A stretch of 64,000 nucleotides of DNA, taken from the NCBI GenBank assembly GCA_902581795.1, contig CACHPL010000002.1, positions 94,385-158,384 on the forward strand. The letters are read 5' to 3'. Made by a program: the position numbers and the translations under genes. The notes beneath the pieces were generated by a model. That model searched no databases and was not told the DNA's origin. It saw only the letters and a program-made list of their open reading frames with translations. The stretch is from an uncultured Pelagibacteraceae bacterium. Lineage in GTDB: Bacteria; Pseudomonadota; Alphaproteobacteria; Pelagibacterales; Pelagibacteraceae. Within the stretch, counting starts at the first letter, position 1; every line of letters begins with the position of its first letter. This document shows, piece by piece, positions 28,658-38,367 of the stretch.

Positions 28658-29584
28658 ATGAAAGCAATTCTGTTTCCAGGTCAGGGCTCACAATCAGTTG
28701 GTATGGGTAAAGAACTATATAAAAGTTTTGATAAGGTAAAAAAAATTTTCAAAGAAGCTGATGAAAAACTAGAATACTCAATTTCAAAAATAATTTTAGA
28801 GGGGCCGGATAGTGATTTGAAGCTGACTAAAAATACCCAGCCTGCAATTTTAACGATAAGCTATTCTATCTTTAAATTAATTACCGAAGAATTTAATATA
28901 AAAATTCAGGATGTAAAATATTTTGCTGGACATTCTCTTGGCGAATATAGCGCTCTAGTTTCTTCAAGTTCTTTAAACTTTTCTGATGCCGTTTATCTTC
29001 TTAATGAAAGGGGAAAATCAATGCAACAAGCAGTTCCAGAAGGTAAAGGGAGTATGCTTGCAGTTATGGGTCTGAAAATAGATGACGTTGAAAAATATAT
29101 TTCTGAGCTAGGTACAGAAAAGGGAATATGTGAAATAGCAAACGACAATTCAGATAACCAAGTAATTTTAAGCGGAGATAAATCAGCGATTAATGAAATG
29201 AATATTATTTTAAAAAAAAATAAAAAAAAATCCATTTTTTTACCTGTAAGCGCTCCTTTCCATTGTTCCCTAATGAAACCTGCTGCTAAAGAAATGGAAA
29301 ATAAAATTGAACAAACTAACTTTGCGAAACCATCAATTAGCCTAGTTAGCAATGTTACTGCAGAACCAATTAATCAACCTAATATGATTAAGAATTTACT
29401 TATAAAGCAAATATATTCAAAAGTAAGATGGAGAGAGAGCGTTTTATTTATGATAAAAAATGGCGTTAATGAATTTATAGAAATTGGACCTGGAAAAGTG
29501 CTTTCAGGCCTTGTAAAAAGAATCAGTGACAAAGTTTCGTCTAAAAGTGTAAATAGTATTGATGAAATTAAAAATCTAAAATGA
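28658..29584 (+). CDS. fabD: Malonyl-CoA:ACP transacylase
   Basis: FabD loads malonate onto acyl carrier protein for fatty acid synthesis. The 308-residue protein has the GQGSQ motif (9-13), the nucleophile Ser93 in GHSLGEYSAL and the catalytic His in SAPFHCSLM. Its stop overlaps the fabG start (ATGA), and acpP follows, so substrate, loader and reductase are made together. Confidence 0.97.
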   Translation: MKAILFPGQGSQSVGMGKELYKSFDKVKKIFKEADEKLEYSISKIILEGPDSDLKLTKNTQPAILTISYSIFKLITEEFNIKIQDVKYFAGHSLGEYSALVSSSSLNFSDAVYLLNERGKSMQQAVPEGKGSMLAVMGLKIDDVEKYISELGTEKGICEIANDNSDNQVILSGDKSAINEMNIILKKNKKKSIFLPVSAPFHCSLMKPAAKEMENKIEQTNFAKPSISLVSNVTAEPINQPNMIKNLLIKQIYSKVRWRESVLFMIKNGVNEFIEIGPGKVLSGLVKRISDKVSSKSVNSIDEIKNLK

Positions 29585-30315
29585 TTAATTTTAAAAATAA
29601 AAAAATTTTAATAACTGGAGCTACTGGTGGTATTGGTGGAGCTTTGGTCAAAAAGTTTGTTTCTCTCCAAGGAGAAGTTTTAGCTACGGGTACAAAAGTC
29701 GAAAAACTAAACCTAATCAAGAAAGAACATTCAAGTGTTAAAATAAAGCAGTTCGATATATCCGACCATACAAAAATCGAAGATTTTGTTGATGGCGTAT
29801 CAACAGAATTAGGAGGTCTAGATATTTTAATTAATAATGCAGGAGTAAACGTAGATAATTTATCTTTAAGGATGAAAGATGATGAATGGAAAAAAGTTAT
29901 TGATTTGAATTTAACATCAACATTTTTGTTATCAAAGTATGGGATAAAAAAAATGTTGAAAACTAAATTTGGAAGAATTGTTAATATAACATCTGTAGTA
30001 GGGCATAGCGGAAATGTAGGACAAGCAAACTACTCAGCTTCTAAGGCAGGTATAATCGGAATGTCAAAAAGTTTAGCAATAGAATATGCAAAAAAAAATA
30101 TAACAGTGAACTGTGTTTCACCTGGTTTTATAGTGTCTAATATGACGATGGGTATTGCAGAAAAAGTAAAAATGGATCTAACTTCAAGAATTCCAATGGG
30201 GAAACTTGGTACAGGGGAAGACGTCTCAAACTGTGTGGCTTTTTTAGCTTCTGAAACCGCTTCATATGTAACTGGTGAAACTATACATGTTAATGGCGGT
30301 ATGTATATGTCTTGA
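29581..30315 (+). CDS. fabG: 3-oxoacyl-ACP reductase
   Basis: FabG reduces 3-oxoacyl-ACP with NADPH. It is a 244-residue short-chain dehydrogenase with the cofactor motif TGATGGIGG (12-20), NNAG (86-89) and the catalytic Ser138, Tyr151, Lys155. It overlaps fabD by four bases. A perfect -35 element for acpP overlaps its stop codon. Confidence 0.97.
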   Translation: MINFKNKKILITGATGGIGGALVKKFVSLQGEVLATGTKVEKLNLIKKEHSSVKIKQFDISDHTKIEDFVDGVSTELGGLDILINNAGVNVDNLSLRMKDDEWKKVIDLNLTSTFLLSKYGIKKMLKTKFGRIVNITSVVGHSGNVGQANYSASKAGIIGMSKSLAIEYAKKNITVNCVSPGFIVSNMTMGIAEKVKMDLTSRIPMGKLGTGEDVSNCVAFLASETASYVTGETIHVNGGMYMS

Positions 30316-30339
30316 CAAAGAAATAAAATAATTTAAATA
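30312..30339 (+). promoter_or_regulatory. Likely own promoter of acpP
   Basis: A perfect TTGACA (30312-30317) overlaps the fabG stop. TAAATA at 30334-30339 lies 16 bases further on. A better -10, TACAAT at 30338-30343, would need a 20-base spacer. Extra transcription of acpP is expected because the carrier protein is abundant. Confidence 0.45.
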
Positions 30340-30373
30340 CAATTCTTAAGAAAATCAAAAAAAAGGAAATCAA

Positions 30374-30613
30374 ATGTCAAAAGATGTAGGTGCAACTGTA
30401 AAAAAAATTGTAGCAGACCATTTGGGTGTTGATGAACAAAAGGTTACTGACGAGGCAAGTTTTATAGATGATTTAGGCGCCGATAGTTTGGATACTGTTG
30501 AATTAGTTATGGCTTTTGAAGAAGAGTTTGGATCAGAAATTTCAGACAGTGAAGCGGAAAAGATCTTAACTGTTGGTGACGCAATAAAATTTATTGAGAG
30601 CAAAAGTAACTAA
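30374..30613 (+). CDS. acpP: Acyl carrier protein
   Basis: ACP carries growing acyl chains on a 4'-phosphopantetheine arm. The 79-residue acidic protein has the attachment site Ser38 in [15 protein letters not shown] and the usual four-helix pattern. An AAAAAGGAAA ribosome site precedes ATG. In most alphaproteobacteria fabF and mltG follow. Here gmk starts 17 bases after the stop. Confidence 0.98.
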   Translation: MSKDVGATVKKIVADHLGVDEQKVTDEASFIDDLGADSLDTVELVMAFEEEFGSEISDSEAEKILTVGDAIKFIESKSN

Positions 30614-30630
30614 TCCTGTTTTCATCACAA

Positions 30631-31206
30631 ATGAGTGATCGTTATAAGCCTCTTCTGCTTGTTCTATCATCCCCTTCAGGTGCTGGCAAAACAACACTGT
30701 CAAAAAAGATACAGCAATCCGATAACACTTTTAAAATTTCAGTTTCTCACACAACACGACAGCCAAGAGCAAATGAAGTAGATGGTGTAGACTATTATTT
30801 TATTAATACGGAGAAGTTTGAAAAATTAATTAGCTCAAATTCTTTTTATGAATATTGTAAAATATTTGGAAATTATTATGGAACATCAAAGTCTTCTGTA
30901 AATCAAATTACCCAAAAAGGCTTAAATGTTTTATTTGATATAGATTGGCAAGGCTCAAAACAACTAGGTAAATTTAAAGAATTGAATTTAGTGAGAATTT
31001 TCATTTTACCTCCAAGTAAAGAAGAGTTGGAAAAAAGACTGATAGAAAGAAACCAAGATGACCAAGAATCTATCAAAAAAAGACTTTTGGCATATTCAGA
31101 GGATATTAAGCACACAAAAGAATATGATCATGTGATTGTTAACGACAACGTTGAAGATTGTTTTAAAAAAATTAAAAAAATAATTTCAGAAAGAATAGGA
31201 TCTTAA
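30631..31206 (+). CDS. gmk: Guanylate kinase
   Basis: Gmk phosphorylates GMP to GDP. The 191-residue protein has the P-loop SSPSGAGKTT (13-22), the GMP-binding segment SHTTRQPRANEVDGVDYYF (split by the lid) and FDIDWQG. Its closeness to acpP is unusual: the fabF, mltG and yicC genes that often stand between them are absent. It ends nine bases before the convergent rsmA gene. Confidence 0.97.
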   Translation: MSDRYKPLLLVLSSPSGAGKTTLSKKIQQSDNTFKISVSHTTRQPRANEVDGVDYYFINTEKFEKLISSNSFYEYCKIFGNYYGTSKSSVNQITQKGLNVLFDIDWQGSKQLGKFKELNLVRIFILPPSKEELEKRLIERNQDDQESIKKRLLAYSEDIKHTKEYDHVIVNDNVEDCFKKIKKIISERIGS

Positions 31207-31215
31207 ATACTCAAT

Positions 31216-32004
31216 TTATTGTTTTTCATATAACTCTGTTATTCTATAATAGTCACTACATGTTAACTCTGATGGTCTCAAATTAAGATTAATTTTTAAT
31301 TTTTTGGCTATCTCAAGATGATTGCAAAAAAGTTTGGAGAATGCCTTATTGATCATTTTTCTTTTGCCAGAAAAAAATGTATGTGTCACTGTTTCTAGAC
31401 TTCTTATATTCGAAATTTTATAATTAATTTTAATTTTAGGTTTAAAAACAATAATTTTTGAATCAACTTTTGGCTCAGGAAAAAAACACTTTCTTGATAT
31501 ATCGAATTGATTTATTAAATCTAGTTTTAAGTTAGTTAATATAGAAATCCTTCCATACTGCTTAGTATTTTCTTTTGCTAGAATTCTTTCAGCAACTTCC
31601 TTCTGAAACATAAAAATTATTCTACTATAAAATGGAGGCCAATATAAAATACTTATAAATTTACTAAGAATTTGAGTAGATATATTATATGGCAAGTTTC
31701 CAAAAACTACCGCATCGTTAAATTTATAATTGCTTAAATCGTATTTAAGTATGTCTTTGTTAATTATTTTTAATTCCTTAATTAATTTAAATCTTTCTTT
31801 TAAAATTTCACAAAATCTTTGATCTTTCTCAATAATATCGATTCTTTTAGGTTTTTTACTAATTATTGACTCGGTTAGATTACCAGATCCAGGACCGATT
31901 TCAAAAATACTTTTATTTTTAATATTTTCAATTGAGGCGATTTTATTAATTATATTTTTATCTACTAAGAAATTTTGCCCTAAGGACTTTTTAAAATTTA
32001 ACAT
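31216..32004 (-). CDS. rsmA: 16S rRNA dimethyladenosine transferase RsmA (KsgA)
   Basis: RsmA dimethylates two adjacent adenosines near the 3' end of 16S rRNA during 30S maturation. The start is placed at ATG 32004, giving 262 residues beginning MLNFKKSLGQNFLVD, because family members start just before KKSLGQNFL. A TTG ten codons upstream is less likely. The SAM motif IFEIGPGSGNLT and the catalytic NLPYNIS are intact. It overlaps pdxA by 14 bases in the classical surA-pdxA-ksgA order. Confidence 0.96.
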   Translation of the reverse strand: MLNFKKSLGQNFLVDKNIINKIASIENIKNKSIFEIGPGSGNLTESIISKKPKRIDIIEKDQRFCEILKERFKLIKELKIINKDILKYDLSNYKFNDAVVFGNLPYNISTQILSKFISILYWPPFYSRIIFMFQKEVAERILAKENTKQYGRISILTNLKLDLINQFDISRKCFFPEPKVDSKIIVFKPKIKINYKISNIRSLETVTHTFFSGKRKMINKAFSKLFCNHLEIAKKLKINLNLRPSELTCSDYYRITELYEKQ

Positions 32005-32968
32005 TTTTATTATCAAAAAACTTAATAGTTTCAATTAAGCTTTCAGGGTTTGCCAAATTTTTTCTTATAATATCTTTCCCAACCCCATGATCTGGTGAAA
32101 CTCTTATAAAGGATGGTATTCCTAAGGTTATATTTATTGCTTTAAATTTATAAATCGCTTTAAAGGGAGACAGAACCTGATCGTGATACATGCCAATAAT
32201 CACATCAAATTTACTTTTTTTTAAATTTAAAAAAGCCGTATCTGGCGACAAGGGACCATAAACTAAAATTCTTTTTTTTTTCAAAAACTTTATGGCTGGT
32301 ATAATAATTTTTAACTCCTCAGAATTTTTTTTGAACTCGTTGTTATGAGGGTTTAAACCAAGTATTCCTATTTTAGGTTTAAATTTTAACTTATCGAAAA
32401 AAAATTTATTAATTGTTACAACATTATTTATTATTCTCTTCTTCGAAATACTTTTGGATATATTTTTAATTTTAATATGTGTTGTTATTGGTGATACTGA
32501 TAGTTTTTTATTAAAAATAAGCATGACTTCCCGTCCCAACACACCCTCTTTTTTTGCAATAAATTCTGTAATACCTGTAAAATTTTCACCAAAAGTTTCT
32601 TTTTTATTTATTGGGCAGTTGATTAATCCAGTAACCAATCTTTTTCTTTGAAGTTGTATAGCAATTTTAAAGCATTTTAAAATATATTTAGATTTCTCTA
32701 TTGATGAAACATCAAAAATATTTTTAAATTTTAAAGGAACATCGTAAATAAATAATTCTTTTTTAAAATTTTGATTATTCAAAAATTTTATTTTATTTAT
32801 TTTTATTTTAATACCGATACTTTTTATTTGTTTTTTAATTAAGTTATAGTTTCCTATTAAAAATATATCTGTACTTCTAAAAAGTGATCTTTTTTTCCAT
32901 GCTTTGGCAATAATTTCCGAATTTATACTATTAGGATCACCCGTTATGATTGGAACTAAATTTCTCAT
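31991..32968 (-). CDS. pdxA: 4-hydroxythreonine-4-phosphate dehydrogenase
   Basis: PdxA acts in the DXP-dependent pathway to pyridoxal phosphate. The 325-residue protein shows the family start VPIITGDPNSINSEI, the metal-site histidines (including the conserved TTHI), GLNPHN and the YHDQVLSPFK segment. It starts four bases inside the end of surA and overlaps rsmA. The residues are quite diverged but the landmarks are all present. Confidence 0.93.
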   Translation of the reverse strand: MRNLVPIITGDPNSINSEIIAKAWKKRSLFRSTDIFLIGNYNLIKKQIKSIGIKIKINKIKFLNNQNFKKELFIYDVPLKFKNIFDVSSIEKSKYILKCFKIAIQLQRKRLVTGLINCPINKKETFGENFTGITEFIAKKEGVLGREVMLIFNKKLSVSPITTHIKIKNISKSISKKRIINNVVTINKFFFDKLKFKPKIGILGLNPHNNEFKKNSEELKIIIPAIKFLKKKRILVYGPLSPDTAFLNLKKSKFDVIIGMYHDQVLSPFKAIYKFKAINITLGIPSFIRVSPDHGVGKDIIRKNLANPESLIETIKFFDNKNVKF

Positions 32969-33615
32969 AAAAACTTAATTTGTATTACTCTTTCTAGGTT
33001 TGAATAATGTGAATTTGAAAACATTCTTAATTTTTTGTTTTTTTCGTCATTTACTATCTCTTTTTTTAAAGCTTCAATTTTTTCTTCAACCCTATCCTTA
33101 TCTTCTAGATTTTTTAACTGTGCATTTAACTTATTTTCTATTTCAACAGTATTTAATGAAATTCTATTTTTATATATCTCGAAAATCATTGTATTCCATT
33201 TTAAATCAATCACGAATTTTTCTTCAAGGTTTTTATAACTTAGATTGTTTCTTTCTAACAATTCTTGAAGACCACTCTTATCTAGCCCAAGATTTCTTGC
33301 AGTATTATTTATTATATTTTCTAAATCTTTTTTGTTATATTTTTTCACATTACGTTTTTCAATTTCGATATTTTTTATAGATTTTTTTATCAAGGATTTT
33401 ATAGCAAGATCTTTAATTCTATCCTTATTTTCTTCAGTAATTTGACCTCCAGATAATATTGCTATTAATTTAATTTCCTTAAATAAGTCTAGACGTGTAA
33501 TTGGTTCCTTGCCAACCGCTATTATTACAGAGTTGTTAATAACTGATAAAGCATTATCAGCTTTAAAAAACAAAAAAAAAATTGTTATAAAATATAAAAA
33601 ATTTTTTTTTATCAT
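32965..33615 (-). CDS. surA: SurA-type periplasmic chaperone lacking the parvulin domains
   Basis: SurA escorts outer-membrane proteins to the BAM complex. This version has only 216 residues: a signal peptide (about 1-22), the N-terminal chaperone domain starting NNSVIIAVGKEPITRLDL (about 27-165) and a C-terminal helix ending LERVIQIKFL. Both parvulin isomerase domains of the E. coli protein (about 430 residues) are missing. Position supports the identity: lptD lies one base upstream and pdxA overlaps downstream, the same order as in E. coli. The isomerase activity is lost but the chaperone core is kept. Confidence 0.83.
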   Translation of the reverse strand: MIKKNFLYFITIFFLFFKADNALSVINNSVIIAVGKEPITRLDLFKEIKLIAILSGGQITEENKDRIKDLAIKSLIKKSIKNIEIEKRNVKKYNKKDLENIINNTARNLGLDKSGLQELLERNNLSYKNLEEKFVIDLKWNTMIFEIYKNRISLNTVEIENKLNAQLKNLEDKDRVEEKIEALKKEIVNDEKNKKLRMFSNSHYSNLERVIQIKFL

Positions 33616-33616
33616 T

Positions 33617-35962
33617 TTAGTCTATACTTGGAGAATCTACTCCACCGAACGGTAAAAAGGAAATTCTAAACATTAAGCTGTCCGAAGTATCAATATCTCT
33701 ATCAGAGTAAAATTCTCTTCTAAATACCAGACCAGCTTTTAAGCAATCATTAATATAGTCATATGCAAGATTATAAAATTCCGTTGAGTCTGTTTCTAAA
33801 TTCTTTTTTAAATCAAAAGAAAATGATGTTGAATTTTCAAAATCAATTTTTATATCCGATCTCACGTAAGCCGAACTTCCAATATGCTTATTCTCTTCTA
33901 AATATTTAATGTTAAAGTTTGTATTTCCCAAAATTAAGTTTGCTTGTAAATCTTGATAATTAACATCGCTAAAATTATGATCTAAATTAAAATCACTTTT
34001 AAGAGTTAAATTATCACTCAATCTTACAAACGCTTCTCCAACTAAATCAGATGTTTTTTGATCTAAAGAGCTTCTAGAGGGAATATTTGTGTTTTCATCA
34101 AAATTATAAACTTGTCCAACAGATAATGAATAATTTTTTTGACCACTAATTTCATTAGAAAAATCGTTGTTAGAAATTTCAAGACCTAAAGTAGCACTCG
34201 TTCCTCTTTCAACAACGTCAACTTGTGAATTTTTATTTAAAGAAAATAAATTTTTGTAATTTAATTTTAGGTCATCATCTGAAATATTTCTCATTTGATT
34301 AGGTGCATATCTAAATGAAAATTTTGGTGTTAAAAAATTTATTTTACTTAGTTTTTGATTTTTTTTAACCAAAGGTATTTTCGCATTATATGCAATAACC
34401 GATGAAGCTTCGCTAGTTAATCCATCTATTTTATATTTATCTGCATTATCGGCTTCGTAATTAACTACTTTTAATAATCCTTCAAAATTACTTTGCAGTC
34501 CTCCCACAAATGAATACTGTTTTGATCTCCAATTAAAATCATTTATAAACATTTTTGTATATTGATTTACTTTGTAGTTTTTTACAAATGCACTACTATA
34601 AATATCCACTAGACCAAGATTTTCACTACTAAAAATATTTTTTTCAAAAGCAATATTTGGCAGTATATATTCATATCTCGTTCTATCTTCTATCGTTGAA
34701 TTTTCAAACATACTAGCACTCATACCTAAAAATTTCTCCGAGTCCTGATACTCATAATTAATATCTGTGGTTAAAATATTTTCCTCTTTGTCTGCAAGCT
34801 CGGTCTTAATATCATGGGCTCTTAGATAGGTTCCATTTGAAACGTGCTGAAAATTTGCCTCTAAATTACTAAATTTATCTCCTTCAGAAAAATCTAAAAT
34901 TAATTTAGAAAATAAATGAGATCTTCCCCCTGGTAATTTAGTATTTGTCGTATTTTTATAACCCTGAGTGTAACTTGAATCCACTATCCAAAATCCATTT
35001 TTAAATGCATGTCTATATTCATGCATCATAAGCAAATTCTCTGCAGTATATATTTTAGGTGTAAATGTCATGTCTTTGTCATTTGAAATAGCCCAAAAAT
35101 ATGGGACATTAGTGCTGGCACTTAAATTCGAATTACTTCCAAAAGTAGGAAATAAAAAACCTGATTGTCTTTTTACACTTGGGTCAGGGTGAAAAAATTT
35201 GGGAAAATAGAAAATTGGAAAATCATATACCTCAACCACAGCATGATCGTAATAAATTGTTTTTTTAGCACTATCATGCTTAATTTTTTTCGCTCTTATG
35301 GTCCACGGGGGACATTTACCCTCTTCTCTATTTTGGCAAGTTGTAAAAATTCCTTTTTCTAAAACAACCCCATCTTCTTCTACTACCCCGCTATTTGCAA
35401 AAAATCTTGGTTCATTTCTTGGATCAGCTTTAAGAAATTCTTCCTTGAAAAAAGATTTAACATCACTACCAACGATTTTTTTCTTTAATTCATCAATATA
35501 AATTTCAGAAAAAAGATATTCATTATCTCTTTTATCTAGAATTTTAATATTTCCTTTTGATAGGAACATATTTTTTTCAATCAAATAATTGAACATGTTA
35601 ACAAAAACTTTATTACCATCCGGGTCAATAATTGTAGTGTCTTTTTCTGAAAAAATTATCTTTTTCTTTTTGTCGTATGAAATATCTTCACCTAAAACCT
35701 CAAAATTTTTAGAGGTTATAATCTTAGTTTTTCCAATTGCTTTTATTATTTCCCTATTTTTATCATATTCAGCCTTTTCACTAAGTATTAAATTTTTTCT
35801 TGCATCAGATATTTCCACGTTTCCTTGAGCATAAATAATTTTCTTTTCTTTATCTAATCTGATCTCAGAGGCATTTATGTCTAGTTCATCAGAATATGAG
35901 ATTGAAAAATAGCAAAAACTCAATATAAATATTAATATTAATTTTATAATTTTATTTTTCAT
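33617..35962 (-). CDS. lptD: LPS-assembly protein LptD
   Basis: LptD is the outer-membrane barrel that inserts lipopolysaccharide in the outer leaflet. The start is placed at ATG 35962 (781 residues), giving a proper signal peptide starting MKNKIIKLILIF. A TTG six codons upstream is less likely. The N-terminal OstA/LptA-like jellyroll (about 25-150) is followed by the barrel with IFYFPKFFHPDPSVKRQSG and TPKIYTAENL. Cysteines that form disulfides in E. coli are reduced in number. It overlaps lptG by 11 bases. Confidence 0.94.
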   Translation of the reverse strand: MKNKIIKLILIFILSFCYFSISYSDELDINASEIRLDKEKKIIYAQGNVEISDARKNLILSEKAEYDKNREIIKAIGKTKIITSKNFEVLGEDISYDKKKKIIFSEKDTTIIDPDGNKVFVNMFNYLIEKNMFLSKGNIKILDKRDNEYLFSEIYIDELKKKIVGSDVKSFFKEEFLKADPRNEPRFFANSGVVEEDGVVLEKGIFTTCQNREEGKCPPWTIRAKKIKHDSAKKTIYYDHAVVEVYDFPIFYFPKFFHPDPSVKRQSGFLFPTFGSNSNLSASTNVPYFWAISNDKDMTFTPKIYTAENLLMMHEYRHAFKNGFWIVDSSYTQGYKNTTNTKLPGGRSHLFSKLILDFSEGDKFSNLEANFQHVSNGTYLRAHDIKTELADKEENILTTDINYEYQDSEKFLGMSASMFENSTIEDRTRYEYILPNIAFEKNIFSSENLGLVDIYSSAFVKNYKVNQYTKMFINDFNWRSKQYSFVGGLQSNFEGLLKVVNYEADNADKYKIDGLTSEASSVIAYNAKIPLVKKNQKLSKINFLTPKFSFRYAPNQMRNISDDDLKLNYKNLFSLNKNSQVDVVERGTSATLGLEISNNDFSNEISGQKNYSLSVGQVYNFDENTNIPSRSSLDQKTSDLVGEAFVRLSDNLTLKSDFNLDHNFSDVNYQDLQANLILGNTNFNIKYLEENKHIGSSAYVRSDIKIDFENSTSFSFDLKKNLETDSTEFYNLAYDYINDCLKAGLVFRREFYSDRDIDTSDSLMFRISFLPFGGVDSPSID

Positions 35963-37043
35963 TGATTTGCATAATTCCAATTGAACAAAATAAAGATAAA
36001 ATAATTACTGGCGACCATACCGATATTATTAAAGGGATTCTTTCAGTTGTTCCGAGAGCTATTGAAAAATTTTTAAAATAAAATATAATAGCAACCGTAA
36101 TTATTGATAATATAATATAGTAATTATTTTGACGTCTTTCATTTGAATTTAAAGTAAATATTGCCGCTAAAGAAACCATTAAAACTAGAAAAAATGGTAA
36201 CGAAAGGTAGAAATGTGTCTTTTCTACTAATAGCCTTTCATTATAACCTTTTGATATCAATTCATCTTTATTATTTATAAGTTTAAAAAACGATATTGTG
36301 TCTAAATTAGAATATATTGAATTAAGCCTATCTTTATTAAATGTAGATTGAAACGTAAATTTTTTAAAATCTTTTTTAATATTTTCTTTTCCAAATAAAG
36401 TAATGTATCCATCCTTAAGCTCCCAAATGTTATCAGATATATCTGCTTTATCGGCCTCAATTCTCTCTGTTATTTGATTGTTGTCTTTGTTAAATCTGTA
36501 AATAGATACTTCAAATAAATTTTCATCCTCAAAAGAAGTTGATTTTATTATGTTAATTTTATCACCCACTGTTTCTTTAATCCAAACACCGTTGCTGGTA
36601 ATCGATGCTAAATGAGATTGATCAATCTCGTATTTTCCCTTTATATCTTCATAATATTTTACAACTAATGATGTAATGGGATTGATGGCTGTTAGAGTAA
36701 CAATTCCTACAAGCAAGGCAACAAATGAAAATAAAGTTAAAAATCTTAAATTAGAAAAACCAAAGGTTTTCAAAGATAAAATATCTCGGTTGTCTTTTAG
36801 TTTTATAATTACCCACATCGAAGATAAGAATATTACAAAAGGAAGCATATTAATCAAAATGCTGGGAATTACCATAAAGGATAAGATTATAGGTAGTATT
36901 ATTCCTACATCAAAATTTTTAAAATAATTTATTTCCTCAAAAAGATTCATTATTAATCCTAAACAACAAAAAATGAGAGTTACATTCATAAAGCTTTTTA
37001 GAAACTCACTTATAAGATACCAGTTTATAACAAAATTTTTCAT
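35952..37043 (-). CDS. lptG: LPS export permease LptG
   Basis: LptG is one of the two transmembrane subunits of the LptB2FG ABC transporter, which extracts LPS from the inner membrane. The 363-residue protein has three N-terminal membrane segments (about 12-33, 50-75, 98-122), a periplasmic jellyroll (about 130-260) and three C-terminal segments. It lies two bases after lptF and overlaps lptD, so bridge and barrel components are made together. lptB, lptA and lptC are not in the window. Confidence 0.92.
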   Translation of the reverse strand: MKNFVINWYLISEFLKSFMNVTLIFCCLGLIMNLFEEINYFKNFDVGIILPIILSFMVIPSILINMLPFVIFLSSMWVIIKLKDNRDILSLKTFGFSNLRFLTLFSFVALLVGIVTLTAINPITSLVVKYYEDIKGKYEIDQSHLASITSNGVWIKETVGDKINIIKSTSFEDENLFEVSIYRFNKDNNQITERIEADKADISDNIWELKDGYITLFGKENIKKDFKKFTFQSTFNKDRLNSIYSNLDTISFFKLINNKDELISKGYNERLLVEKTHFYLSLPFFLVLMVSLAAIFTLNSNERRQNNYYIILSIITVAIIFYFKNFSIALGTTERIPLIISVWSPVIILSLFCSIGIMQINEK

Positions 37044-37045
37044 TT

Positions 37046-38215
37046 TTATTTCCTTAAATTTTCATAATAGAATTTTCTGTAAAGCTCTAAATAAACTATT
37101 GGAATTAATATCAATGGAACAACATAATATGTAATCGTATAAGCAAAATCTTTCCCAGAGTACCTTACTAAAATTTCTGCCATTATTAGTGCGATAAATC
37201 CTAAACTAAAATAAAAGTATTTATATAAACCTTTAAACTTTTTTTCCTGTCTTGATAATAAAAGAAAAGAACACAATAATGATACAAGTGGAATATAAAG
37301 CGGCATTCCAAACCTTCTATTTATTTCTGACAAAACTTCTGTTTTTGATCTGTCTTTTGGACAATTTAGTAATCTTGAAGTTGATTTATATTCCTCACTA
37401 TTAAAGTTATTGTTAAAGTAACATTTAAATAGAATTAACGAAGAAGTTTCTTGAATTTTAGGGTGAGTAGTTGACTTGGTTTTCAAATTACTAAATATCA
37501 TTTCAGTTTTTTTAAATTTTACAGCTTCAATTTTTTTAAATTTGTTTTGAGAATGAATAACTCCATTTTCAAGAATTATAGAGTTTTTGTTAGATGGACC
37601 CATAACACCTCTCTCAGCAAATATAGTTAGATTGCTTGAATCTTCTTTGTTGTCAATTCCGCTTAAAATTTGACTGTCATCTCTTATGAATATATTTTTC
37701 ATAATGCCGTTATCTTCTTTTTTTTCTACATAAATTGTTAATCCGACTACAGCATCATTAAATCTATTTGTCTTGATCATACTTGATAAAAAATCTAAAT
37801 TTGATGATTTGATAAGAGATCTTGAATAATTTAAAACATTAGGATTAACAAATGCAGCTAATGTTAATTGTAGTATTGTCACAATTATAGAAATTTTGAT
37901 AAAGAAATTAATTACTTTAATTTTATTTAAACCTGCGGTCCATAGAATAAGTAATTCATTTTCACTTTCTAATTTCAAAATAGTAAAGAGCAAACCTAGA
38001 AGAAATGATAAGGGAATAAACTTGGTTAATATTTTTGGAATGTTTAATAATGAATAATTTAGATAAAGTAGGACGTTATGACCGTCTTCTACAATCAAAT
38101 CTAGAAAATTGACAGCTTGGACGGTCCAAACTATCGCAGTAAAAGTGAATAAAACTATGAAAAAATACTTAGCTAGCTCGAAAAAAAAGTGGTTATAAAT
38201 TTTATTACTCAACAT
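37046..38215 (-). CDS. lptF: LPS export permease LptF
   Basis: LptF pairs with LptG in the LPS exporter. The start is set at ATG 38215 (389 residues, MLSNKIYNHFFFEL). The reading frame extends 13 codons upstream to a TTG, which is less likely. The layout is the same as LptG: membrane segments at about 12-32, 50-75 and 95-115, a periplasmic domain, then RFGMPLYIPLVSLLCSFLLL and two more segments. It is the first gene of the lptF-lptG-lptD-surA-pdxA-rsmA run. Confidence 0.92.
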   Translation of the reverse strand: MLSNKIYNHFFFELAKYFFIVLFTFTAIVWTVQAVNFLDLIVEDGHNVLLYLNYSLLNIPKILTKFIPLSFLLGLLFTILKLESENELLILWTAGLNKIKVINFFIKISIIVTILQLTLAAFVNPNVLNYSRSLIKSSNLDFLSSMIKTNRFNDAVVGLTIYVEKKEDNGIMKNIFIRDDSQILSGIDNKEDSSNLTIFAERGVMGPSNKNSIILENGVIHSQNKFKKIEAVKFKKTEMIFSNLKTKSTTHPKIQETSSLILFKCYFNNNFNSEEYKSTSRLLNCPKDRSKTEVLSEINRRFGMPLYIPLVSLLCSFLLLSRQEKKFKGLYKYFYFSLGFIALIMAEILVRYSGKDFAYTITYYVVPLILIPIVYLELYRKFYYENLRK

Positions 38216-38341
38216 TGTTATTATATTGTATATAATTAAAGCAAGTTTAAACAAATTTCAATCTTGAGTTGACTAAATGATAAATTTTGTAAAAGAATTC
38301 GGTTATAAGGGTGAGAATTTAGGTTTTTTTACACCCAAAAT

Positions 38342-38358
38342 AGGATTTGTTAAATCCT
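38342..38358 (+). promoter_or_regulatory. Small hairpin just upstream of the pepA start
   Basis: AGGATTT (38342-38348) pairs perfectly with AAATCCT (38352-38358) around a GTT loop, ending nine bases before the pepA ATG. A weaker pairing, GGGTG (38309-38313) with CACCC (38332-38336), precedes it. They could affect translation initiation. Function unknown. Confidence 0.3.
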
Positions 38359-38367
38359 CTTAAAATT

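Noticed and set aside
38309..38336. A riboswitch in the pepA leader
   Set aside because: The GGGTG/CACCC pairing is short with a long loop and matches no class I know.
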